Source of the DNA: Chaenocephalus aceratus
Taxonomy: Eukaryota; Chordata; Actinopteri; Perciformes; Channichthyidae
Length of the DNA: 64,000 nt
Assembly (NCBI GenBank): GCA_023974075.1
Contig: CM043790.1
Span: forward strand, 18,057,883-18,121,882
Direction of reading: 5' to 3'
In this document: positions 46,447 through 58,096 of the stretch, one piece after another
Layout: each line of letters opens with the position of its first letter
Position numbering within the stretch: position 1 is the first letter of the stretch
Program-made: the position numbers and the translations under genes
The notes under the pieces: model-generated
Databases searched by the model: none
Seen by the model: the letters and a program-made list of their open reading frames with translations, nothing else
What the model was told of the DNA's origin: nothing

Positions 46447-46882
46447 TACGCCGGGATCCGGAGTCATGGATGATCCTGCGGTCCTGTGTCCTGGATCGCG
46501 AGCCCTGGATCTTGAGTCGTGGCTGTGGTCCTGGATCATAGGTCCTGGATGGATATCCTCGTGGATTCATCTTCCTATTATACACACATGCATTTCCAAA
46601 CATTTGGACTACCTATGTTGCAAATGTATTATCTTTTCAATTTACACACGGCATCTATTGCACGTCTGTCCGTCCTGGGAGAGGGATCCCTCCTCTGTTG
46701 CTCTCCCTGAGGTTTCTCCCATTTTTCCCTTTAAAACTGTGAGTTTTCTCCGGAAGTTTTTCCTTGTACGATGTGAGGGTCTAAGGATAGAGGGTGTCGT
46801 ATTGTCATACTGATATTTTGTACAAACTGTGAAGATATTGGGCTATATAAATACACATTGATTGATTGATTGATTGATTGAA
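46447..46882 (+). repeat. Teleost repeat, copy 2, with GATT tail
   Basis: 46447-46566 has repeated TCCTGGATC motifs. From 46567 it matches copy 1 (25572-25818), and it then continues GATATTGGGCTATATAAATA and ends in (ATTG)n at 46855-46880. Short tandem tails of this sort are typical of LINEs and of SINEs that use their machinery. I cannot assign the family. Confidence 0.65.
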
Positions 46883-49817
46883 GAGGCGGAGGATGGAAAA
46901 GCGACACTAAAAAGTCATAATTTGTGACCGATTAGCAACCGCTAGTCCAATTAGAACAGCAGAGGACAGGAAAAACAAGGGGAAAGAGAGTCGGGGTCGA
47001 TGGGGTTCATTTCCACCCAGCAAGTCTCAAACACACACACACATAAACAAGAACTTGCATGGAGCAGAATTTTCCAGCAGGAGCCCAATTTGTGTTTGGG
47101 CTCACTTACACTATTATATCGGTCCAGTATGATCTCAGCTCAGACTGAGGCTAAATGTCTGTGTCTGTCTGTTTGTAGGTGGGATTTTGGGTTTATGTGT
47201 GTCTGTGTGTATATGTGTGTGTATGAGTGATTGCGCCTGCAGTTATGTGCACGTGTGCATGCATGAATGCAAAATGTGCATGTGTGATATCCACGGCAGC
47301 GGGCATATATGTGAGCGTGTGTGTGCAGGGCTGCCAGTGTGACAGGAGAGCAGAGGTCATGCTAAGGTTGGGATGAAGTCAGAATGTAATTATGCTTCAA
47401 TGAACCAAAGGGGAAGTAATAAAGACCAGCTGCATGATGTGTGACTCTTAAAGTTCCACTTAAAGCAAGCTGCACATTCTCCCTGCTCTCCCGCGCTGTG
47501 CTGAGAAGGGGAATACACGGTATGCGAATGCTCTTGCCTCGAAAAAGGGATACAAGGAGAGTTTAGAAAAATACACACATGTACGCACACACACCTGCAC
47601 ATACAGAGACATTATTAAAAAGCACAGCGTCAGCAGCAAATAAAGAGATAATAAAAATGGGTAAAATATTACCTCTCACATTCTAATGGGGCGGGGTTGC
47701 CAAGGGGACAGAGATGGTCTCTATATGGAGTGCATATATGGGAGGAAAAGGGGGTGGGAAGGGAGGGCGACACACCAGGTGGTTTCACTCGGGTGATCCA
47801 GTCTCGACTGTCAAAAAAATAAGGGAAGGGAAAGAAAAAACATCAACTGGCCCGTCAAAAACAAGAGGGAAAAAAGGGAGAACTTTATCTTCCCCTGAAT
47901 GAGCCTCCCTCTTTTCTCTCTCCCTCCTGTGATTTCCCCCACTCTTTTCTTTCCCTCTGTTTCACTTAAATCCTAAATATTTCTCTTTCTTTTCTTATTT
48001 TTCTCCCTCTCTCATCATCCTCTCCCCATCTGTCTCACTCAGACATGTTTTCGAGGGCCTGCCATCCATAGATACCGTTTCCACCAACAGTAGTCAGCCA
48101 GTGCTGAGCGTAGAGCCCCTGGGGAAGGTGGGGAGCTGGGGAGCTGGGGGAGGGCCTCGGGGGAAGGCCTGCTGGGTACGGGGTGATACGGCTGAGTTGG
48201 AGGGGAGGTCATAAGCCCTCCTACCTGATAACCACAGCAGCTCTATCTGGAGACGCATGGAAGGAGGAACACACTGGCCCATGTCCAGTACAACAAAAGA
48301 GACAAATGGGACATTAGTGTTAACAAAAATTAACAGAAATGTGTGTGTCCACCCTGCAGTCAGATCTAATCCAAAATGTTATGGGTTCTTCCCTGGCCGA
48401 TCTTCTCTGGCTCTGCTACAGTGTTTAACCAAGTTTAATGAAACCCGGGCAAGTAGTTTTCCCGTAATCCTGAATACAAACTAAAAAACAAATCAAACCC
48501 AAAACAGAACCACCTTGGAGGAGATAAATAGCCAGTATTATTTGCGAGCATACAATATGTTGTGACATTAATTACATGTGAAGGGGATACATTATATTTA
48601 TATTGCTATGCGTTAACACATTTAGAAGTCACTTTTAAAATCTAGCTTCATATGTAATAGATGGAAGTTTTGATAAAATGAAACAACATTGGTTTCCTGT
48701 ATTGCTTTAACTATTGGTCCCCAGAAAATGTTGTTTTAAGGTGATGTTCCTTGTATAATTTTATATGAGAACACTTACAGAATTTTTTATTAATTAAAGT
48801 CAATGAACACACTTAATGAGTAGAGAAACAGAGGTTTCCACCGAGGTCATACACATGGTTACATTGTTGTATAAGATCTTCTGGTAATACCTGGCTTATG
48901 GGGTCCCATGAAAGTATTTACGAGTTATTGGGAACTTATATGAAGGAGAGAGAGAGGTACGACTTGGCTCTTACAGCTTAGCTTCCTGGGGGGGGGGGGA
49001 AACGCCTGGATCCCACAAGCTTCCCGGGAAAAACAAGCAGAACTTTATCAGGGAAAGAACAAGTCACCGGGACCTGATGTGGCAACTGGGGGCCACTGTC
49101 AGAAGGGAACTACATTAACAGATACTCAGCAGTCACCAGTCATCCCTGAAACATGTGGTTCCTGTAAAAACACCCCCCCACCCCCATGAACCCCTGCCAC
49201 TATTCAGTCACACTGCCCAATCGTCAGGGAGCGAGAGATGTGTTTTTTCCTGAGGGTGTCCCCCATGGGTATGCTGTATGCGTGTGTGCACAAGCAAGAC
49301 AGGGGATGCTCATTATTTTAGTGTCAAGGTCCACACCACACTGCAACTGGTATTGATTTAGATGAGACTGAGCGGGAATGTTTTTCCGACAAAGTTGTGT
49401 GCCAGTCTCGTCCAACTTAGCAATTAAATGGAAAAGTATAAACATTTACATTATGGTTTTGATTTTTTTTTCAGGCATTTTTCCTTTTGTTCTAGATCCT
49501 TTACGGAAAGACGGGGATGACTGGAAATGAGGGGAATGGCATGTAACAAAGGTCCTACAGGGACTCTCAGCTAACAGACCCACCAGCATGATAACTCAAT
49601 AAACAATTTAATTTTTTTAGCTGATGTTCTAATAAAGCAATGATCTCACAGTGATTGTAACAGAATTATAAAAATTCAGCCTTTTCAGGCAAAGTCTTTC
49701 AGGCTACAAGAAAATCATTTGACAAAATGTACGGTAGTTTTAAACTCAATAGCCGGAGATAACCCAAGTTCATTGTTTTGTGAGGCACAAAGAAAATGGA
49801 GAATATATATATGTATA
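46883..49817. other. Mostly unique region, no gene supported
   Basis: No ORF above about 75 codons with a recognisable domain. 47330-47900 is GA-rich; 47890-48030 is pyrimidine-rich (CTCTCTCCCTCC). A 10-G run lies near 48990. Nothing else seen. Confidence 0.55.
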
Positions 49818-50115
49818 TACACTGAACAAAAATATAAATGCAACTTTTGTTTTTGCTCCCATTTTTCATGAGATGAACTCAAAGATCTAAAACATTTTCT
49901 AAATACACAAAATAACCATTTCTCTCAAATATTGTTGACAAATCTGAAACAATCTGTGATAGTGAGCACTTCTCCTTTGCTGAGATAATCCATCCCACCT
50001 CACAGGTGTGGCATATCAAGATGCTGATTAGACAGCATGATTATTGCACAGGTGTGCCTTAGGCTGGCCACAATAAAAGGCCACTCTAAAATGTTCAGTT
50101 TTATCACACAGCACA

Positions 50116-51129
50116 ATGCCACAGATGTCGCAAGTGTTTAGGGAGCGTGCAATTGGCATGCTGACAGCAGGAATGTCCACCAGAGCTATTGCCCGTGAAT
50201 TGAATGTTAATTTCTCTACCATAAGCCGTCTCCAAAGGCGTTTCAGAGAATTTGGCAGTACATCCAACCGGCCTCAGAACCGCAGACCACGTGTAACCAC
50301 ACCAGCCCAGGACCTCCACATCCAGAATGTTCATCTCCAAGATCGTCTGAGACCAGCCACTCGGACAGCTGCTGCAACAATCGGTTTGCATAACCAAAGA
50401 ATTTCTGCACAAACTGTCAGAAACCGTCTCAGGGAAGCTCATCTGCATGCTCGTCGTCCTCATCGGGGTCTCGACCTGACTCCGGTTCGTCGTCGTAACT
50501 GACTTGAGTGGGCAAATGCTCACATTCGATGGCGCCTGGCACGTTGGAGAGGTGTTCTCTTCACGGATGAATCCAGGTTTTCACTGTTCAGGGCAGATGG
50601 CAGACAGCGTGTGTGACGTCGTGTGGGTGAGCGGTTTTCTGATGTCAATGTTGTGAATCGAGTGGCCCATGGTGGTGGTGGGGTTATGGTATGGGCAGAT
50701 GTATGTTATGGACGACGAACACAGGTGCATTTTATTGATGGCATTGTGAATGCACAGAGATACCGTGACGAGATCCTGAGACCCATTGTTGTGCCATTCA
50801 TCCACGACCATCACCTCATGTTGCAGCATGATAATGCACGGCCCCATGTTGCAAGGATCTATACACAATTCCTGGAGGCTGAAAACATCCCAGTTCTTGC
50901 ATGGCCAGCATACTCACCGGACATGTCACCCATTGAGCATGTTTGGGATACTCTGGATTGGCGTATACGACAGCGTGTTCCAGTTCCTGCCAATATCCAG
51001 CAACTTCGCACAGCCATTGAAGAGGAGTGGACCAACATTCCACAGGCCACAATCAACAACCTGATCAACTCTTTGCGAAGGAGATGTGTTGCACTGCGTG
51101 AGGCAAATGGTGGTCACACAAGATACTGA
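50116..51129 (+). pseudogene. Tc1-type DD34E transposase with two stops
   Basis: One frame from ATG at 50116 to the stop at 51127, about 337 codons, normal for Tc1. The N-terminal half has a paired helix-turn-helix: MLTAGMSTRAIARELNVNFS, TISRLQRRFREFGSTSNRP and then ISAQTVRNRLREAHL. The catalytic domain shows the first aspartate in VLFTDESRF, the second in LQHDNARPHVARIY, and the glutamate in SPIEHVW exactly 34 residues later (DD34E). GGGGVMVWADVCYG is the glycine-rich box. Two in-frame TGA codons interrupt it, at 50500-50502 and 50614-50616, with no frameshift. The enzyme would cut and paste the element at TA. All catalytic residues remain, so the decay looks recent. Confidence 0.93.
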
Positions 51130-51420
51130 CTGGTTTTCGGACCCCCAGACCCCAGACCCCCCCCAATAAAGCAAAACTGCACGTTTCAGAGTGGCCTTTT
51201 ATTGTGGCCAGCCTAAGGCACACCTGTGCAATAATCATGCTGTCTAATCAGCATCTTGATATGCCACACCTGTGAGGTAGGATGGATTATCTCGGCAAAG
51301 GAGAAGTGCTCACTATCACAGATTTTTACAGATTTGTGAACAATATTTGAGAGAACAACCCTGTCTCTTAAATATTACGTTCCCACAGAACTAAACTGCA
51401 TTCTCAATTACGTTAGGCAA

Positions 51421-51562
51421 GAAACGTATTTTCTCCCACGTTACGTTCGTTATGAACGTATCTCAAATACGTTTATTTTCTACATATCTTCTAGAAACAT
51501 ATTTTCTCCCACGTTACATTTGTTATGAACGTATCTTAAATACGTTTATTTTCTACATATCT
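51421..51562. repeat. Two-unit tandem repeat inside the inverted repeat
   Basis: AAACGTATTTTCTCCCACGT and AAACATATTTTCTCCCACGT start two units of about 70 bp, each with AAATACGTTTATTTTCTACA. The mirror pair is at 54592-54730. Confidence 0.75.
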
Positions 51563-51706
51563 TTGCTATTTATTGTCTTGCTTATAATAATGATAATAGT
51601 CATTTATAAATATCATTTTAGAGCACACATTTGAAATCAGTAGGCAAGGCTTTAATTTCGCCAGCTGTTACTCTCATGAGCGAGGCAGAAAATAATAGTT
51701 TTTAAC

Positions 51707-51802
51707 ATGCCAAAAAGATGCTGTGTCGTTTATTGTGCCTCAAATGTTAAAACAAATCCAGTTACGTGTTTCTGTACTTCCTCTAAGAAGAAAGGACAGT
51801 AA
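51707..51802 (+). pseudogene. THAP N-terminus in the left arm
   Basis: ATG followed by MPKRCCVVYCASNVKTNPVT and a short tail to a stop after 31 codons. The C-x(4)-C spacing (C5 or C6 to C10) is that of the first THAP zinc pair. A frameshift relative to the right-arm copy (near 51765) causes the early stop. The rest of the domain is absent. Confidence 0.55.
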
Positions 51803-54266
51803 CAGAAGATCTCTGTGACGCCAGATGTGGTGTTGTTAATGCGATATGATATCCGAAAAACATTTCAGTTTAGGATGGCCGAAGACACTACACTACCCAT
51901 AATCCCCAGCTATCATTTGGGACTACAGTCCCGTTGACAAACCCCGTGATTAATCTTCAAGCTCTGTGATTGGATGTTGGAGTCGCAGTGCGCCAAGGTT
52001 ACGCCGAGCGTCAAGCTCTTTGAAATAGAACGAAACCACGGCAGACTATTCAAAACTGGACTTGAACGCCCCCCCAGAACTACACATGCTGGCTATTGTG
52101 TTTCGCAACATGTTCTCTATGGCACGTCTCTACTGGGAATTGTAGTTTTAAAAGACGTTTTCGTTTTTCCAAAAATTAGAAGTTGACAGTATTAAACTGT
52201 GTACAGCTCTGGAGGTTTAGGCGATAGGAAACACATTGGTGTGTACACATTTAAAACATGTAATTACTACATGGGTGAAAATCGCTTGAATCCATAATGG
52301 GCAGCATTAATATATATTCTACTCCACTACAATTCAGAGGTTAACCTGGTATTTGTACTCCACTACATTTACTTTAGTAACTCTGCAGATTCTGATTAAT
52401 GATGTGAAATATAAACAACCTTTAAAGCACACTTTAGTTACACCTGAGTAAAATTCAGGGAAAGGTGATTGTCAAGTGCCAACAATCAGGCGAGATATTT
52501 GATAGTTGGTGCTTGAGAAGGCTAAACATTTATCTGCAGATCTCTATAAAGTATATTAATTACTCGTTATTCTCTACTAATAGTTAATTACAAGACATCT
52601 ATCAATATGTGTGTGTACCTCCACCATTAAACTGTCAAATTCTGCACATTTCTTATTCTATCTACATACATAAGAGTATAATTAATGTGTATAATATCAG
52701 TTAAAGTAAGTGCTTCAGCATAGTTAACATTGCAGCAAAGCAATACATTAGACGTTAAGTACTTTGTCAGGCTTAATATTTATCTGTAGATAGATACCCC
52801 CAACGTTTTTTTCTTATTTGAAAGAAGACCTTAACCTAAAGTATTATTTAATGTTTAAATAGAGGTTAATTAGTTTGTCTGTTTTGCACATCCTCCTATT
52901 CATATCTTTGTACAACCTGCACTAAACTGTTTTATTGTAGAGATCACTTACAGTATCTTCTTGATTTTTTATATTCTATATTTCTATCACAGACCTTCTA
53001 CTTTTCCCCTATGAAAGTATGTACTCTTAATATTTTTTTCATCAAATAACATTATTCAACAAAAATAACATTATTCAACAAAAATAATTCAATAACGTGC
53101 TTTAACCACTAGGCGGTGCACACAAGGTACACACAGCATACTAATAATAACTTTGTATTAGGACACTTATGTATGTATAACATCTGAAGATGTGTAGTTT
53201 TATTCATGTTTTTACATAATTTTACAGGATATTGCTATACTACGTATTTCTCATGCTTTATTTCTACACATTAATATCTGATTTGTAAAACATCACAGAC
53301 AGAAAGGCATATCCGTCATGTAATGGTAAGCTATTGAAATTGTGATTCCATAGATGTGTCTCCCATCACCCAAATCCCCTGACTATTCTCTCAACTCAGT
53401 ATTTACATTCTTATATTCAAAGAAAATCAGTCCTTTTCTATCAGTTGTGCACCGTTATGGTGTAAATGTAACCTATCTACCAATTGGATCAAATATAAAA
53501 GTCAGCCGAATTAGTATTGATACTGCAAGGAGACGTATTTTGTGAAAAGAAATGCAAGGTGTTGTTTAATTGTTGATATATTTATGATCCACGTCACATA
53601 TACAGTTTTGGCGGCAGTTCTCCTGTTTGTCCAGAAGTCTTCTCATCAGGGCTCTATAAATAAAGAACTACAGCAGATGTGTAATATTTAATGCAGCCGA
53701 ACTGTGTATTACAATGCCGTTATGTGATGACTTCCAAAGAGAAAAGCACGAACACTCGGAATAAAGTATTATTTTTTTTGTCGGATATCATATCGCATTA
53801 ACATCATATCCGAACATGCATTGCGGCTAAACATCCAATCAACGAGCTTCAAGCTGAGGATCTTGGGTAATCTGTTCAGTGGGTTTGTGTGTATCCTCAA
53901 AATGTCCCTTATAGGCTTACGTCTGTTTCCGGTGACTTTATTTACGGCTAAAAAGCCCAAGATTATAGAATTAAACGAATAAATAAAAACAAGGATAATT
54001 GTGTGTTATTGTTGAGTAAATAAGGAAAAAAAGATTTTCAAAAATACAGATTTCAGTATTTTGAGGCTCTAAGCCCCATTTCTTTTCCTCACAGACGGGA
54101 AAAAAAGTCCGACATTATACGATTTAAAATAAAAACATAAAACACTGGCATGTAATTTACGTTAGAATAAATAGAATGGTTTTGAATAATAGATGAGAGT
54201 AAAATCTACGTCACTTTACAGCCCCGCCCACTTTTGGGGAAACCAACGCTGTCATTTGAATGGCGA

Positions 54267-54392
54267 TCAAGCCTGAAGCCACAGAGCTCTTCTGTTACTG
54301 TCCTTTCTTCTTAGAGGAAGTACAGAAACACGTAACTCTGGATTTGTTTCAATGTTTGAGGTGCAATAAACGACACAGCATTTTTTTGGCAT
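54267..54392 (-). pseudogene. THAP N-terminus in the right arm
   Basis: Minus strand from ATG at 54392: MPKKCCVVYCTSNIETNPEL, then LPLRRKDSNRRALWLQA and a stop, 41 codons. The cysteine pair and a tryptophan at about the THAP-conserved position are present, while the later C and H ligands are missing. It is the better preserved of the two arm copies. It probably represents the first exon of the ancestral transposase. Confidence 0.58.
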
Positions 54393-54905
54393 GTTAAAAA
54401 CTATTATTTTCTGCCTCACTCATGAGAGTAACAGCTGGCGAAATTACAGCCTCGCCTACTGATTTCAAATGTGTGCTTTAAAATGATATTTATAAATGAC
54501 TATTATCATTATTATAATAATGACAATAAATGGCAATAAATGGCAAAGATATGTAGAAAGACAATAAATGGCAAGACAATAAATGGCAAAGATATGTAGA
54601 AAATAAACGTATTTAAGATACGTTCATAAGAAACGTAACGTGGGAGAAAATATGCTTCTAGAAGATATGTAGAAAATAAACGTATTTGAGATACGTTCAT
54701 AACGAACGTAACGTAGGAGAAAATACGTTTCTTGCTAAACGTAATTGAGAATGCAGTTTAGTTCTGTGGGAACGTAATTTTTAGGAGACAGGGTTGGAGA
54801 GAAATGATTATTTTGTGTATATAGAAAATGTTTTAGATCTTTGAGTTCATCTCATGAAAAATGGGAGCAAAAACAAAAGTGTTGCATTTATATTTTTGTT
54901 CAGTG

Positions 54906-54907
<2 letters not shown>

Positions 54908-54936
<29 letters not shown>

Positions 54937-56100
54937 ACAAATACATATAAATAGTTTATTTGAAGACCAGTATAAGATCCAATACGGTTACAAAAATTCA
55001 ATCTTTTAATTTGTGTGGTATAAAAAACGTATTTTCACAAACCTGATAATGGCTCAAACTAGATGACAATGATTATATCAGTCAAAGTTGTTTATTATAT
55101 TAAATATTGTTTGATTTGTCTGATTATCACATTTTCCTTTAGCCTGAGTTAAGTGTTTTTTCTGTGTGTAATTCAGTTTTTGATCTATAATTGAATGAGA
55201 GTACTCTTTGGACAAGCTGTTAAATGCCTTTTGTAAATGTGATGTAAATGTATGTCGAAGTCAACGGACTGTGTTTGTATTCTCCGTTGTAGAAATGAGG
55301 AATATCGCGTGTGACTCTAAAGTCCGGAATATATTTTGAAGTTGATTCCAAATATTTGGAAATCCCAAAGAGAATTTGTCAAGGCCGGAGGAAGGTGACC
55401 AGGTCACTGTGAGGAAGCGAAAGCTAAGTGCTCAATAGAAGCAACATGAACTCAGCAACACTTATTTTCCATTCAACCTATGACCCTGCTCTGAACAGGG
55501 AACACACAAATAAATGTCATATTTATTCTTGGCAGTGATGTTTAATTTCAAAGCTGCCACTTCTGTAAGCATGTGACAATCCAGAGCCATGAACTAGTAA
55601 ACACATCCTTTTGGAAAACTCAACACATCTCCTTACAATAGATATGGAACAAAAACTATTCTGGAGAAAGCAGATCAGGCTATAAAAAAAGGGACAAAAA
55701 CAAATCCTGTCTCATATTTAAACCTTACTGACAGGCAACTGATAAAAGTACAAAAGGAATAACAGGCAGGCAGGTGTCAGGGTTGGCATCCTGGAGAGCA
55801 TGCCCAGGGAGGGAGAGAGGTAGAAAGGATGCATCTGGGTCCAAGGTGACCCCTGGCTGACCCCTGGGCCACCCTCTACCAAAGAGATGTCTGCAAAGCG
55901 GAAATCCTCTGAAATAACAACTGGAAATCAGACTGTCTGAGGAAAAAAAGGCAGCCCAGGCAGAAGAACTCTTTCAGACTGAAATAGCACTGCAGCAACA
56001 AGCATAGGTTCCTTCATTAATTTCAATGAGAACATTGTACTTGCATAGCTGGGGTGCAGAAGGAGATGGAGATATCCCACTCCCCTTGTAAGCAGACCAT
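54908..56100. other. TA run followed by unique sequence, no gene seen
   Basis: TA tract to 54932, then AT-rich sequence without a supportable ORF. Confidence 0.5.
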
Positions 56101-56129
56101 TGTTGTTACATCATTTGTTTTGTTTTGAG

Positions 56130-56645
56130 GCAAACAAGGCACATATTGGGGGCACCAAAACATTATTGGAAAAAGGGTCCCCTAGATGGTTGGCATCATT
56201 TTTCTCCGCTGTCACAAGGACCGTTACAGGAAAACATTCCTGCCGACTGCCATAACACTGTGCAACAAATCACCTCTGGCTGGAAGACAACTCTCTGCTC
56301 CATAGCTTCTCTTGGTTAACTGGACTTAAACTCCCACTGTAGTGTACATTTTACATTTATGTTCAATTATATATTTAATAATCCATTCCTTGCACAATTA
56401 ATGTATATATAATAATCCTGCTTTGTATTTTGTCACTGTAAATTTGTATTTCCACATTTATATTTTCCACATGTATCTTTGTTAACTTTATGCTATTTTA
56501 TTTATATTTCAGAAATATTTTGGATTGTTTAGTTCTAGGGTTTTAATTTCTCTTACTGTATGAACATTGCCTTGTCTTTTTATGCTGCTGCAACGCAAAC
56601 ATTTCACAAATTGGGATCAATAAAGTACTTCTTATCTTATCAATC
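56130..56645 (+). repeat. LINE 3' end
   Basis: It begins with a coding-like tail (DRYRKTFLPTAITLCNKSPL in one frame, near 56218) resembling the end of CR1/L2/Rex1-group ORF2. A long T-rich 3' UTR follows, with TTTTTATGCTGCTGCAACGC, and it ends GGGATCAATAAAGTACTTCT plus TTATC repeats. The AATAAAGT and short tandem end are typical of these LINEs. The exact clade is uncertain. Confidence 0.5.
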
Positions 56646-56698
56646 AAAACTTTAAAGCTAAACCTGTCATATGACAGCTGAACACTTATTTAGGACAG

Positions 56699-56718
56699 CC
56701 CCCCCCCCCCCCCCCCCC
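56699..56718. repeat. Poly-C tract
   Basis: 20 consecutive C bases in AT-rich DNA; could be an assembly-sensitive homopolymer. Confidence 0.95.
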
Positions 56719-57999
56719 AGTGTTAGACTCCTGCATCATTTAAACTATAAACAGGTACTAAAAGCATGAAAAATATCGTAGTGTGATCTTTTTGATAATG
56801 TTCTATTTAACTTAGAAGCATTAAGGCAGAAAGCAAACTACTGTGACACATTTTAAGAGTTGTTCAACCCTGAACAGAGCATAAAAAAGGTTTTAGGCTA
56901 TTGCATATTTCATTAAGTTACAAAAAAATTCTGGAGAAAATGTTCTGTTTCACCCCAAAATTCTATGATCCACCGTCTGCAGCAGTTGGACAGATGAGCA
57001 TAGTCGTGAGATGCCCTATTTCTTCTACAATCATTAATGCTGAACCCCACAAATAGCCTCTGTGTTGGTAGGGAGAAGGTTTATATTCAGAGAAGGAAGG
57101 AGGAGTGCATAAGAAATCACTCCTTCCTACTTCATTCGTTTTGTAATATGGCAGACCTACGAACACAATTTTTTTTTAATGTGCGATAAAACACAGCTTC
57201 GAGGGACACATGCCCATGCTCCAAATGATGAAACAATAAAGGGCAAATGAAGGCAGGACTGATGGAGTCAGACAGTCAGCAAGGTAAATACAGTAAGAAT
57301 CCAGAGACACAGACAAGATGTGTCGGCGGACAGGCGTTAACTCAGAATCCATGTTGAACTTTTTCCCAGACGCTTGTATCCACATAACTGATGTTCTCCT
57401 TATCCACGTGCTATCCATTTGCTCTAAATCACGCAAACACATTCACTCTCATATACAAATGTATTAAAACATACACAAGGACTAATAATCCCACTCCTCT
57501 CGCCACATAAATCAAGGATACACATTGTGTAAAACACAACACCATTAAGCAGATCACAGCCAAAAAAACACGTTTTACAAATGAAGCATGTGCCAATTTC
57601 TTTTTATCAACCTCTTGATTCAAAGCAACCTTGAAGTTGAAATATGTTTCACTGGATACATTAAAAAGCTCTCTGTACAAATGTGTTAGTATTTTACTTG
57701 ATGAATTAAAGCCCACTGAGGTGGTCCATACTTCAGCCAAGGTAAAAAGAGGACACAGAGTGTCCAAGGCCTAAAACCAAACACTTCAACCCCAAAGAGT
57801 CCCCCAACTCCAATATAAACCCTGTCAAAGATCTGTTTGAAGAGTTGTGTGTGTGTGTGTATACGTGTGTATCCCACCCCACATTTAGGAAAGTTCTGCC
57901 AAACACAGATCCATGTAAGGTCATTAGCCCACCTCGGACGTCTCTGCTTTGTGTCTTAATGGCAACTTCCCAAACACTCAGTTCTCTCTGCCAGGGCTC

Positions 58000-58001
<2 letters not shown>

Positions 58002-58094
<93 letters not shown>
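58002..58094. repeat. CA microsatellite
   Basis: About 46 uninterrupted CA units; ORFs across it are artefacts. Confidence 0.97.

Positions 58095-58096
<2 letters not shown>

Larger units (their letters stand above)
51356..54796. mobile_element. 3.4-kb element with about 500-bp inverted repeats, each bearing a THAP start
   Basis: The ends CAACCCTGTCTC and GAGACAGGGTTG open inverted repeats that can be followed to about 51830 and 54270 with few differences (for example TTCCCACAGAACTAAACTGC and its complement). GAGAGAA flanks both sides (51349-51355 and 54797-54803); an eighth base differs (T versus G). Each arm contains a THAP-like start codon region. The 2.4-kb middle has no recognisable gene; GCGATATGATATCCGA at 51840 recurs inverted near 53780. 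THAP plus a 7-8 bp duplication fits P-type transposons, but this is inference. Confidence 0.75.
49820..54905 (+). mobile_element. Tc1-type transposon, right end split by a nested element
   Basis: It starts CACTGAACAAAAATATAAAT and ends ATATTTTTGTTCAGTG, bordered by TA (49818-49819 and 54906-54907), the Tc1/mariner target. Inverted repeats are about 200 bp (AGACAGCATGATTATTGCAC left; GTGCAATAATCATGCTGTCT right). Without the insertion at 51356-54796 the element is about 1.65 kb, the usual Tc1 size. It carries one transposase gene. Confidence 0.93.

Noticed and set aside
57429..57767. 112-codon minus-strand ORF with two hydrophobic stretches
   Set aside because: Could pass as a small membrane protein, but low-complexity AT-rich DNA often gives such stretches; no homology or gene context was recognised.
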